Source: Membranipora membranacea (taxonomy: Eukaryota > Bryozoa > Gymnolaemata > Cheilostomatida > Membraniporidae). Taken from it: a stretch of 60,000 bases of DNA. A program made the position numbers and the translations under genes. Each line of letters opens with the position of its first letter. Position 1 is the first letter of the stretch. The stretch covers positions 15,374,948-15,434,947 of the forward strand of contig OU612071.1 in the NCBI GenBank assembly GCA_914767715.1, read 5' to 3'. This document shows, piece after piece, positions 11,577 through 22,706 of the stretch. Under the pieces are notes generated by a model that saw nothing but the letters and a program-made list of their open reading frames with translations, did not search any database and was not told the origin of the DNA.

Positions 11577-13026
11577 TGTATGTAAAAATCTGATTGCAGA
11601 GTTTGAATAGCCCAACTCACAAGGTGAGCACAGGACAGACCTTTGAAATCTAAAAATAACAGCAATTTTTGGTATTTTCGGCAGCGTTTATTGCTGCCTA
11701 TTGCCTATTAATATCATTACTGTTGCGATCGCCTCAAAAAACTACCCTAGAATCCACTCTTAGAATTTATCCATCCAATTTCGCAAATGAAGTTGCGCTT
11801 CTAGCCACATATTTGGTAGGCTCCCACTGGACTATATTTCCTTTGGTTTTTAGGATTTATAGTATTTTTTGTTGTAATCTTTGGTGTCTTTGCTTGGATC
11901 CATAATATGTAATAATAATAATATATATATATATGTAGTTGGTGCAAAGTTACAATATGAATTCTCAGTTTGAAATATGATAGTAGTCTGCACTATCTGT
12001 TTGCCGCTACGTGACTGATTGGTTTCTGGCTGAGTCATGTTATTTATATGCATAATAACATGTAGCAACTACTGAGGATCAAGTTACTACATTCACATCC
12101 AGATTTTGGTACATTCTTTTTTTTCCGATGGTGAAGTCGCCTTAAATTCATTGAAAAAATTCGAATTCATGCTCATTCACATGAATCTGCACCACAATAT
12201 ATCAAAACTATAAAACAAAGTTCGCGCCCACTTGCTTACAAACTGAGATATGCCAGAAACACTATCCAAGCTTACTCTACCACTCTACTCTGTCTCGGAC
12301 ATAGAGATTTTGCGTGGCATAGTGTCGCTAAAATGAAATGCGGAGTTGTCGCTCATGATGAAAAATGTTCGGTTTTGTCAAGCCATGATGGGTTGAAAGA
12401 CTATTTTTCATACCGATGATGCATTATTACATGAAGGAATGACTGAGGAGCACCTTACTACATGTATATCTAACTTCATGAATGGCTAAAAGAGTGATGA
12501 TGTCTTGTTGCTGATCATCATTTACTTCCTGTCGCCCCCTTCATGTCATAATTATTCAAAGGAGATGGGAACACACTGCTTGTTGGCTTCTAAGAGAATG
12601 AAGAGGCCACTATATAGAAGAACATTTTACAGTTTCTTTACTATCATTTACTCTGAAATTGTCTTACTGTATTTGTAACAGATCGCTTACTGCATTTGTA
12701 TGTATGTCTTACTTATATAGTAAGATTCAAAAACATATATACTGATCATCATATTGCTTGGAAAATGTCCAGGTGGGAAAATAAAAATGTGACAAATCTT
12801 TGAGGTGAAAAATGCCAGAGTGGGAAGTCATCTAGGTGGATGGGGAGTGGCTTGGTGGGATAATGGGAGGTGGGAAAATAGCTTGGTCGAAAAATGACTA
12901 TGGGAAATCGGGCATATCCAATAATCTTGGCAATTGACGCCTATTTCATTTAGTTTTTCTTGTATACAAATTTCCAAACTCAGACAATAAGTCTTTGATT
13001 TCATATACTCTATTTGGATTTAGCTC
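11577..13026. other. 1.45-kb segment specific to the L1 lectin module
   Basis: The inverted lectin module and the three array units agree up to GACCAA on one side and GGTTGCAAAC on the other. L1 has 1450 extra bases between these points, with no visible target duplication or inverted ends, so this is either an insertion in L1 or a loss in the array ancestor. It contains a short (TA)n run near 11920 and repeated GGTGGGAAAAT-like blocks near 12770-12870. I saw no gene. Confidence 0.6.
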
Positions 13027-13265
13027 GGTTGCAAACCAACTTGAAGCATCTAATTTATACTGTTTAGTTTTGTACAAAAACACTGAAGTGAACAATCGCA
13101 TGTGTGAGGAGTTTGTGAGATTGTTAGCATGACTAGACATGTTGGTTATTTGTAATGAATATTTATTATGGTTCTTTCAACGGTACATCAATATACAAAG
13201 ATAATAGAACAATATTCATATCATCAAGTTCTTGTTTGATGTAAGACCATAGGTTAGGTATGGAG

Positions 13266-14801
13266 CTAAATTGCTTGCTTCTCACAAATGGAAGGCAACT
13301 TCCATGAACATGGAGCATCATACCATTCATAAAGGTTATCATGATTGATAAAAAGACAATCTTCATCTACTTGATAATGATTTGGTTCGCCCTTTTTCCA
13401 TGCAGTATATGAGCTAACTTTTGATTTGAGGAGCCCATCCCACATCCATATTCTTCCGTCTGCAAAGGAATTACCTCCAATCCATGTTCCATTCCATTTA
13501 AGGCCAATTTCAGAACGTTCTGCAATAGCAACAATAACATGAATAAAGGATATTGTAAAATTTATATTAGTTGTGATACCAAATAGAGTGAAGCAGAATA
13601 AAACAAAAAATGTATAGGTGTCTGAGGGTCTTTCAACTTACCAGCAATAAGCCATAATCAACTTCCACTAAAACCACCCTAGAGGGCCAAAATAAAATGG
13701 AAAGTTTTTGATAGCTAGACGCTTGTGTGGACAGGTTTGGAAGGGTGTGCAATAGAAACAATATGTTATAAAAAGGATATTGAACGATTAATTCTAGTTT
13801 GTTGATACCAAATATGAAGAAAGGAACCGAAGAAAGGTGTCTGGGGTTCTATCAAGTTATCAGCATTGAGCTTGATGAACAACCATTGAAATCACCCAAG
13901 GAGGCCAAAAAGAATTTTTAGAAAATTGAAAACTCTTCAGCTTTTGATAGCTACCTGCTGGAGATATGAGAGACAGATTGTCTGTCCTTTTGAAGAATCA
14001 CCTGTTTTGATGTTGCTATTGTCAACATAAGAGGCTGATGTTACAGGCTTCAAAAGAAAACTACGAACCTTAATTTGACACGAATTTATCATCTTTGAAC
14101 TTACCTTTTGGTGAAACATTTGAAATGAGAATATAATTTATACAGTTTTTCACATAAATTGCACTGATATTGTATATTATTATATCTTCGTTTGCAACTT
14201 ACTATCTTGGAACACAATCCATTTCAGAAAGAAGTCCTTAGTTTCTATCTCAGCGGTGGCTAGCTCTCCACCCAATTCACGGCAGGCTTCCTGTGCATCT
14301 GCATAGCTCAGTAAGTCCTTATTGTACTTCAGACATGTATCTGAACAGCTATAGTGGTACAATCCTTCCGGGCAACGGGCCGCAGTGCATAGTCCTATTA
14401 TTGACACTAAGAGGGTTAGCTGTACAATTTGGCTTAGAAAAAAAGGTATGTTTACCAACCATAAGATTGGCTGCAATCAATTTTGTTTTCATCAGATATA
14501 CCATGTAACTTTGAATTTGGGACTGCTTCAATTTGTTGAGAAGAAGTGAGTGAATTTACGTGACAGCAGAATGCCGTTGAAACAACTAGACTCAATGAAA
14601 AGTAATACGTCATTCATTTTGCTTGACCAAAATATGAAAATGACACAATAATCATAATGTTCGGAATATTTTACCAGCGGCAATAAACTTATGCAGTGGA
14701 TGTTATCTGATCATGTTCAGATTCAGAATTACACAAAACAACTTACCAGTGAGAGAAATGGCCGCAACGGCAACGAACAGAGTAACTCTGATGGAATTCA
14801 T
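13266..14801 (-). CDS. Secreted C-type lectin L1 (three exons)
   Basis: Exons 14801-14747, 14394-14203 and 13519-13266, with phases 1 and 1, encode 166 residues. Residues 1-19 or so form a signal peptide (MNSIRVTLFVAVAAISLTG). A single C-type lectin domain follows: RCPEGLYHYSCSDTC, a Gly-Glu-Leu-Ala helix region, WIGG, WMWDG, KKGEPN and a final CSWKLPSICE. The EPN motif predicts mannose/GlcNAc-type sugars. The usual WND calcium motif reads WYD here, with an altered neighbour (APC for GSC), so binding may be weaker or changed. L1 is inverted and more diverged than L2-L4. A TATA box lies about 60 bases upstream of the chosen ATG and AATAAA at 13167-13162. An in-frame ATG 36 bases upstream lies almost at the expected transcription start. 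Confidence 0.85.
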
Positions 14802-14863
14802 GATCAACCAACTGTTGACTTGTAACTGGTATCTCATAGTGTAGGAATACACGACAACATACA

Positions 14864-14913
14864 CTTTTATACTGCATTTGTGGCTGAAATACTATCAGCG
14901 TAGTTCTGATTGG
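14864..14913 (-). promoter_or_regulatory. Lectin L1 core promoter (TATA and CCAAT)
   Basis: On the minus strand TATAAAAG lies at 14871-14864 and CCAAT at 14913-14909, in the same arrangement as in the three array copies. Transcription should start near 14837. Confidence 0.7.
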
Positions 14914-15251
14914 TTGGCTGACTAGTTGAATGATTGATTTAAAGGTTGGTTCCGCCGTTCAGTTCCAAATATTCAGTTACACTGCTCTTGTTAATACATT
15001 ATCACTCGCTGTTAGCAGGTGGTTGGGGCGGAATCAGTGGGTTGTCATGTGAGGGCATCTGATAATGACCACACTGTAAATAACATTCCCATGCACTTTT
15101 ACTGTGGTAAATCAGCAAACAAGTGAGAGTCCTTAGGTCAAACTTTCCTCATATAAACTATGCCTATGGCAAAACATGACGTTTAAGGTTTTCAGGTTCA
15201 TAAGTTTCTCACTTTGACAATTTACTAATTTAATATTATCTGATATTCTGG

Positions 15252-15430
15252 ATTGATTGATTGATTGAGTTTATTCCTATCACTGACATGACATATGTTG
15301 TGAAAAACGTGTTAAATACTGATGTCCACGATATTAAAAATGATAACAGTGTAGCATACATGGCTTAAAATAGGAGTAAAAAGTCTCTGAGGCTGGAAAT
15401 CATTTAACAAAAATTACTATACAAGTTGAT
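15252..15430 (-). repeat. Inverted copy of the (AATC)n-tailed relic
   Basis: Reverse complement of the unit ends at about 43980-44143, including the (AATC)n tail, here read as GATTGATTGATTGATTGA. It shows that the L1 module and the array units share sequence well beyond the lectin gene. Confidence 0.7.
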
Positions 15431-15699
15431 CTAACTGGATCAAACTGGATCAAACTTAATCTATCTGGATTGTCCATCTTTGTTTCTTGTTACAGTTTTG
15501 TTTGATAATGAAGCAAAAAGTTTACATTGGATTGATTTACCATTTATTTTAAGGGAAAGTATGGATAAAAAAATTTCCTATTATATGTCTACTTTTCATT
15601 GCCATGAGCCCTAATTGTGTTTCATCCTTGTCATTGCAATACATCAGAAAAAACAACATAATTGATGTGGTTACACAGCAGAAAAAACTTCAGCTAGAT

Positions 15700-15935
15700 C
15701 TAACAGAATTGTGTTTTACAACAGGTAAACTTTGCGGCGTTCAATGCAGTATCATCAGAATAATACCCTTGATCATCCTCAACTTGGGTCTGTATTCCGC
15801 ATATGGCTGTTCCAGGTGTGCAAACCTTTGGGTCATCCCATGAATCCCAAGAACTTGTGTCGCTAACCAATATTCGAGATTTCACAAGCTCCTTTGCAGC
15901 ATTCATATCTCTGCATGCAAACTTGTAGTTGACAG
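15700..15935 (-). CDS. C-terminal exon of a VMO-I-domain protein (partial)
   Basis: After a TTCCAG acceptor the minus strand reads through about 78 codons to a TAG at 15702-15700. It shows the hallmarks of vitelline membrane outer layer protein 1 repeats: SWDSWDD, CTPGTAICGIQTQVE, DDTALN and a closing TCC. VMO-I proteins are small secreted Cys-rich beta-prism proteins of egg coats and secretions; some invertebrate homologues are mucus or matrix components. Upstream exons were not recognised, so this may be a terminal exon with a distant 5' part, or an isolated gene fragment. It sits directly upstream of lectin L1 on the same strand. The cysteine-rich end (CCKTQFC) and clean reading frame argue against long decay. 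Confidence 0.65.
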
Positions 15936-16181
15936 CTGGAAAGAAGGTAATGTATTGGATGAATTATGAATTAATTGTAATAATATGCCAACAATAATAT
16001 CATATCGCATCACAATCAATATGTGTTTTTTTGTACATCTTATGACCTGGTTTTTTCCAAGGAAAATCAAATATATGTGTTTGAAAACAGCAACTAGGTT
16101 GGTCTGAGGCAAAGAAGAAATTGTCTACAAACTGGCGATAAATTGGTGGTAAACTGGTGATAAACTACAATGGCAAAAAAA

Positions 16182-16443
16182 AACTAACAATAGCAACTTT
16201 CTGCGGTGATAGCTCAACTAGAGAGAATGTTTTCATCACCATCTCTGAGGGTAGTCGCTACCACGATAAACCGACAATAACAATTTTCTGCGGTGATAGC
16301 TCAACCAGAGAAAATGTTTGCATCACCATCTCTGAGGGTAGTCGCTACCATGATAAACCGACAATAACAATTTTCTGCGGTGATAGCTCAACCAGAGAAA
16401 ATGTTTGCATCACCATATCTGAGGGTAGTCGCTACCATAATAA
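16182..16443. repeat. 87-bp minisatellite, three copies
   Basis: The word CTGCGGTGATAGCTCAAC starts at 16201, 16288 and 16375, exactly 87 bases apart, with few differences between units. The plus strand is open across all three (29 codons per unit), since 87 is a multiple of three. I see no start, signal peptide or splice context making it a gene. Confidence 0.85.
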
Positions 16444-17216
16444 AAGCATATACAGAGATCTTAGTATTACTAAAGGTTTTTTTTGAGAGATCTAAGCGAA
16501 CGTTTCCAACTGTATGCAAGTAACTGGGCTTGATCCATGGAAAAGAAGCTAGGGTGGTGAAAGTTGCTGACGTTTTTAAACGTGACAAAAAAAAATGAGA
16601 CACACAACATCATCTTCCTTCAAACCTCATTTTGAACAAGAGGTGGTGGTACAATCCATAAGTCCATAAATCCATATCCATATCTAAATCCATAAATCCA
16701 TAATCTTATAAATATTAATGATTTTACATTATAGTTGAATTTTAAGGTGTTGGGATTTTATTGTGAAACTAACATTGAGTTTAAAAGTACATAGAATTAT
16801 TAACAGCCTATCTTTGAGACCCTTCTGTGGGTTATATAATGATTCATAATTCATGCGATGGCTTTCAGTGCTAAACTAAATAGAACCCTGAAATATAAAA
16901 GCCCTCTCGCTCATCAGAGTAGACTCGGAGCAAGCTAACTACACCCTGTTGTGTACACGGCCCAGTCCGTTTCTCACACAGGTTGCCTATGAATGCCAAT
17001 GCCAACAAAATTAACATTCTGACTGGCTAATCTTGATAATGACTTCATGGGTAAACAACTTGGATAACAACAATACATCCAATTATGCTTGAACTCAGCT
17101 GCTTGGCTAAGATGTTGATGTCCAGTAAAAGGTAAACAATTGGAAAATAGACACTGAGAATCTTGTTCAATGATCAATAAGCTAATCTCATTGAAAGTGA
17201 TCAGGCAGATTAAACT
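16444..17216. other. Stretch without a recognised gene, with a TCCATAAA-type simple repeat
   Basis: Around 16655-16705 variants of TCCATAAATCCATA recur. The remainder, up to the start of copy 2 of the large repeat, shows no coding signal that I can support. Confidence 0.6.
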
Positions 17217-19738
17217 GTACATTGTAGCCATTGAATGCATGCATTGAAAAGTTTGGTGTGTTGAAAGTTCTTTCAACCTAAAGGTCAATCAATGAATATC
17301 AAGATTGATTTCACCAACCTACTCCAGATTAAAACAGTTTTCAACTAAAAATTTTTTCAATTTTTTTAACATTTCATTTCAAATATATTGCATATAATTG
17401 AGTGATGTGGCTAGTATCGGGCGAAACGACATCGATGCATCAGTTCCATGTCGTCTACCAAATACATTTCCTAGAAGTTTCGACAATTACGACAGGATTT
17501 CCACAATGCAGCTATAGTCTGGAGTTCCAATCAAGGAGTACTTTTACTCCTTGTTCCAATCATTTCAACAAATTCCTGCCAAAGGAATACCCACACTGAT
17601 ATTTATTCTGTTATATATGAGACCGGTAGCTTAGACAGGCGGCTGGGTTGCCAGATTAGGGGCTTGTAAGGCCATTACATCAGTTAAGATTTAGAGCGAT
17701 AAATAATTGCCTGGACAGCCTTGTAGCAGATAATCTTTCAAAGCTATCAGCTTAATATTATCGCCTGCATTGATATATTTAGAATTTACAGTGACCACCA
17801 GACATTCCGTACAAACGAGTTATATTGTGTCATTGAACTATAGGTCTGTTTGATCAAGAAGTAACAGGGGAAGCTGTTACTCCTTGGTTTGATTTACCCT
17901 TGCTTCTCTCTACCCACATTCCATAAAATTCAGAGCTTGCACTCCATGCCCAGAACATCTTCAGCCAACAAACAGCTAATGAAAGCCATCCATGCTAAAA
18001 AATCCCAAGGAGCTTAGATTAACCCTTAGTGTGTCATCTATATAATCCCTCTGGTTAGCTTCTTGTTGAAATTCCTAAAAATGATAGGGGGTTGTAAAAA
18101 TTGATATATCTTAAAATCTAGAGGGTGTAGAAGGAAAGTTTAAATATAAACTTCTTCTAAACAAGATTCCTGATCTATCTATATAACTTTTAACCACCCA
18201 GCAATAACAGAAATGATTGATGAGGTATTGAAACACACAAAAAAGTGTACAAATAGAATTATTTTGTATATATCTGAACACAAATACTCTCACACCGGTC
18301 ATACAGAGCCATAATTTGTACCACTGGACAGGGAATTTTGTTTAGATGAGAAATGAAAAAATAACTAACTCTTTACGAGCAATGATACTACCATGGTGAT
18401 GTTTATAGCAAGGAGGGTTCAATATTAGCAAAGTTTATGCAAGCAGTGCCATCGTACTATAATCCTCTTATCAATTGGTAAGCTGCTTTGTACTAATTTC
18501 TAAAAATTATTAAACTGCCTTGTACTAACTACTAACCAGGATAGTAGTCTTGGACCTCACTAACCAAAAAGTGTGTACTAGCAGCACCAATTCCCACCTA
18601 ACTGCATCCCTCTATGAGCCATAAGAAGCTTAACACAGGGATAAACCGACTTGTAAATTTGCCTGCCATCGCTAAACACAATGCCCGAGAAACCATTCTG
18701 TGATCAAACCTCAATATGTATGTGTGCGCTATACAAATGACACTTCTTGTTTCGGACACACAGAGGTGGACCGACCCTCTCACCAACCTCAACCGGACTC
18801 ACCCACACAGTTCAGGTGTCATACAATATAACCCCCCCCCCTAATCCCCTCCCTTCCTTTCTAACAGAGGCACTGTTGAAGTTTAGATCAGAGTACACAA
18901 TATGACGCAAAAATCATGGCTCAGAATAATTCATTTTAGCAATCAGGAGTGGGGAAACTTTTCAATATGGAGTAGCGTTGGTTGGGTGGTTGGCCATCAA
19001 TAATGTTAAGTTGGTTGGATGAAGACATATTTCTTCTTTCTTTTTTTGATCCAGAACCATTACAAGTTCTGTGATAAATGCCTACATTTCAAGTTCCTCC
19101 CATTTTACTGGTGACACCAGAAGCAAATCCAAATGCAGAAAAATTGGATAAAACTATAGGGATAATGACATAACATACACTGTGACATTGCATTGACTAG
19201 ATTGGAAAGCAAGCACTATGTGTTCGACATCTACTTGACTCTTTGTTAGGTTATTTACTGAGCATGGTGACAAAAAGTAAAACATTTACTACCTCAAGAA
19301 AAATTTTAATCTATTTTGCATATATTTGGAGTTGCTCTCCCTCCAGTCATCAACACAAGACAACGTCATTTTACTTGGATTTTACTAGGATTGGAGCAAC
19401 CGGAAATGCAGGGGTGAAAATATTTTAATTGACATACAACTTATATTATAATCATGTGGGAATTTGCCAACAGCATTTACAGCCATGCTTTTTTTATTGT
19501 TATTCAGCATACTGTTCGTACTGCAATGGTTGTCTGCACTTAATTTTTGTAATAGAGGAGAACTCTGAAGGCACTTGGGTGCCTTTCTCAAGAATTGGAT
19601 GTGACAACCCTGTCACAACCATCCAATGAGCTCATTAAAACTCAAGTATCTTAAAACTTTGAATGTGAGGTCACCCACTGGAAGTTAATGTCAAGTGACG
19701 GAGTTGAGAAAATGTTGGCTAGCCATAATTTTATTACT

Positions 19739-20371
19739 TCAAGCCATCGTCTCGAAATGCAAACTTTTCCTATTGAACTAACATTACTCCACTAGAGTAA
19801 TCCCATCATTGAAAGTGGGGTCCAATGGTATTGAAGTAACTCACGGTTTAATCTTCTGGCAATTTCTGGCGGGAAGCCATGGTTTATTAGCTACTGAATA
19901 CCATCAAATCATCTTCTGATCTAAAACCACATATTATATATATATATATACACGGTTGTGAATATTGAGTTTTTTGAGATATTCACATATCACTCTAAAT
20001 ACAATAGGACGATAAACTTGATATTACATAATATTCAGGATAGTTGTCTAAAGATGATTTGCAGTAAATTACTCCTCTAGCGGAGGTGGGAGTCTATATG
20101 AAGAAATGAGAGCAAATGTAAATTAAATGTAGCTATTTGTGAATATTCCCTGCTGCAAATACTTAACTCTCTTAGGGTATACACAATGTTACATTGACTG
20201 CCAGCAACTCACATTTCGGCACATATTATATAATATATTGACTATGGACCAAATTTGTTTCCCCTGAAACAGCTGAGGTCGGCTCAACGAATATGAATGG
20301 CTGAGGATGAATTTTTTTCGCAATTCTTAGTTTTGGATTTTTTTACCAGATGTATTATTACTGATGAAAAC
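19739..20371. other. Copy-2-specific segment of 633 bases
   Basis: Lies between sequences that are joined directly at 2524-2527 in copy 1. No target duplication or inverted ends were found, so a deletion from copy 1 is as likely as an insertion here. It contains a (TA)n run near 19935. Confidence 0.7.
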
Positions 20372-20487
20372 CGTGTAAGCCCTCTTTCTTTCACCCTATC
20401 TAGATATGAAGTTAGGGCACTGAGATCATTGCATTTGGAGCCGGATTCTAACATTTTAACAAATTACAAATAACACATCACTTAAAA

Positions 20488-20965
20488 ACCAAAATCACAA
20501 TCTGATCGCTCACCAGGTGAGTGAGCAATACCTGTTAGGGGTCTCACTTTCAAATCGTTCAGTCAATGATTGAACTATATACATTCTGGGAGTGATGTTG
20601 TCTAATTGAAAGACCAAGTGGGCAATAATTTCGAGTGATGCGATAGTGATAATTTGCTTTAGTAAAGTATCGCTCTTTCTAATTGAAAGACACCCCTGAT
20701 TGGCAAACTACAGAAGGCTACTAGTAGTGATAATAACTTACAGTTACTAGCTAGACTTCTTAGTTAGTCTACTCATTCTTCACGACTACTCAGTCGTGAG
20801 TGAAGAATGAGTAGACTTACAGAGTAGTGTGAGAGCAGCTTACCACTTTATCTGATGAATACTTGTTCTTCCTACACTAACTGCCTTCAAGTTGTTTGAC
20901 GCGGTAGTCAAATGTCAATAGATGCCAACATCCTGCTAATCCAATGCCTCTGTTACGTTCTAAAA
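20488..20965. other. Copy-2-specific segment with internal repeats and hairpin
   Basis: About 478 bases absent from copy 1, bounded on both sides by TAAAA, which occurs once at the junction in copy 1. Inside, 20700-20780 repeats the sequence found at 23868-23945. At 20776-20823 an arm reading GTCTACTCATTCTTCAC is followed by its complement. A second, weaker pair of ends (AGGGGT followed by a CTTTCAA word) spans about 20535-20695 and could mark a MITE. Confidence 0.55.
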
Positions 20966-21026
20966 TGTAAGGTACAGTAATCAAAATCAAGCAGATATAA
21001 TGTCCATAAAAAGTTCCATAGAGGAG

Positions 21027-21030
21027 TAAA
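21027..21030. other. Empty target site of the LINE
   Basis: GAGGAGTAAAGTATTCAT is continuous here. In copy 1 the same sequence is split by the LINE with TAAA on both sides. Confidence 0.9.
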
Positions 21031-21395
21031 GTATTCATAGGAGGAAATTTTCTTCATTTTGCGCAGGCTTGAAAAAGCTAACTTCAAGAGTAGCAAACAT
21101 ACGCCCACCCTTTTTTTATTCTTTTTATGGACTTCAACCTTCACTAGCCAAAATTTAATGCTAGCTTACATTAAGTCATCTCAAGACTAGCTAAACTAAA
21201 CTTTAGCTAATACTTACTCCCAAGGCTATAGGTTTAGTTGACTATAAAAAGTTTTACGCTGTTTAATTTTTTTTAGGGCCTGTTACCTAGAATTACCCAC
21301 ACACCAACATATGTTGGGAAGTTAAATGCCCCATGATAACCACAATCGAACAATTGACAATACTTTAAGAGACAGATTTCATTATCATTTCATTC

Positions 21396-21510
21396 ACCCC
21401 CCCCCCCCTTCCTTCACCTGCAATCTACCTTATTAACCTAATTAGTTAATCACTAATTAGGTTGATAAGGTAGATATGAGGTGAAGGGAGAGAGGGGGGG
21501 GGGGGGGGGT
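21396..21510. repeat. Foldback (hairpin) element, copy 2
   Basis: Counterpart of the hairpin at 7563-7670. The outer arms have grown to long poly-C and poly-G runs. Several inner-arm bases differ from copy 1 on both arms in the same direction. Confidence 0.75.
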
Positions 21511-21679
21511 CTTCCAATGAGCATGAGATATGGTTACCAATTAGGCTACCGATGGTATCCTTGATTTGGACAATCAAATACAAATGATCACTGCATCAGG
21601 GTAGCGAAGAGTATATCATGACCCATCATGAATCATAATAATGTAATTATTTGACACTCAGACACTCACTCGGTACATC

Positions 21680-22706
21680 AACATTTCTCAGGACAGAATT
21701 CAAACCAGCAAAGGTTCTGATGCGTAACTCTGCCATTATCATGCCATACTGAATCAGTCTTTCTCCTGTATTCTCTGCAACAAATATTCAGTTGATGATG
21801 TGATAAAGTATGAATATAATTCATTCCAATGTCCTAAGTACATTATTTGCATTCAAATTATTTGCAGTCTTATAACAAGGCTTTGCTGCTACAAGGTTCA
21901 TCCCTGGACCCTTCAATTTTCTCTGCATTGAAAGCCTGATTCTAGCATGTTGCCAAATTACAAATGACACGCCACTTAAAGACCTGGTTAAATCTACAAT
22001 CCCTATGATGGAAACAGAATTGCCAGCCGTTGGTGAAGAAGTTTGTGAAGTTTTATATCTGGTTTCTTGGAATGGAAACACTCGATCTATAGGTTTGATC
22101 AGCACATAACGCCAGCAAGTTTGTAACTAAAATGATCAGTCAAGATAATGAGATGTGGCAAGGAGGGTGGAATATAGGGAATAGGTGACTTGATGTTGCG
22201 AGATGGAATGAGTTGTTCCCTCCATGAAAAAAAGAGCACAACTCCGATAGTCACTGAACTCCTAATTACACCAACTGGCCGGCTTCAATGAAAAATTCTT
22301 GCTGAGGCCTGCCAGTGTTCAAGCAGTTTTACCAAATTTATGCCATGAGACTTCATAATTACACCGACGCAATTATCATCAGTTAACCTACACATATCAC
22401 CTGACATTTATATCATTATATTATTACTAACGATGCTCGATGCAAGCGTAACAGTGGATATATCGATGCTTATGACCCCAGCCATCTCAAGCCTTTCTGG
22501 GTCAGTTCCCTGCTGCAACTTGATCAAATTTTACAACCAAAATTGAAAATTTGATTGTTTGCTTACCTGTTTGAATTGAGTAACCGAGTTGTATCACATC
22601 TGCTATAAACCACCCAAACACTCTCTTCTTCATTGTACTGTTCTCAGTACTATTCTGCGGTATGTGTTGCTTTACAATGTAGACTAAAATACAAAAAAAT
22701 CTGCAA
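21680..22706 (-). pseudogene. Possible remnant exons of a membrane protein gene (copy 2)
   Basis: Counterpart of 7815-8876. The hydrophobic exon (KKRVFGWFIADVIQL) lacks 20 bases present in copy 1, which changes its C-terminal reading frame. The last exon-like stretch has Q to E, G to A and L to V changes. No family was recognised and the phases are inconsistent, so the coding status is doubtful. Confidence 0.22.

Noticed and set aside
16182-16443. Repeat protein gene
   Set aside because: The frame stays open only because the unit is 87 bases; no start context, signal peptide or splice sites support a gene.
19920-19955. (TA)n run as a LINE tail
   Set aside because: No adjoining coding sequence or target duplication; a simple repeat is enough to explain it.
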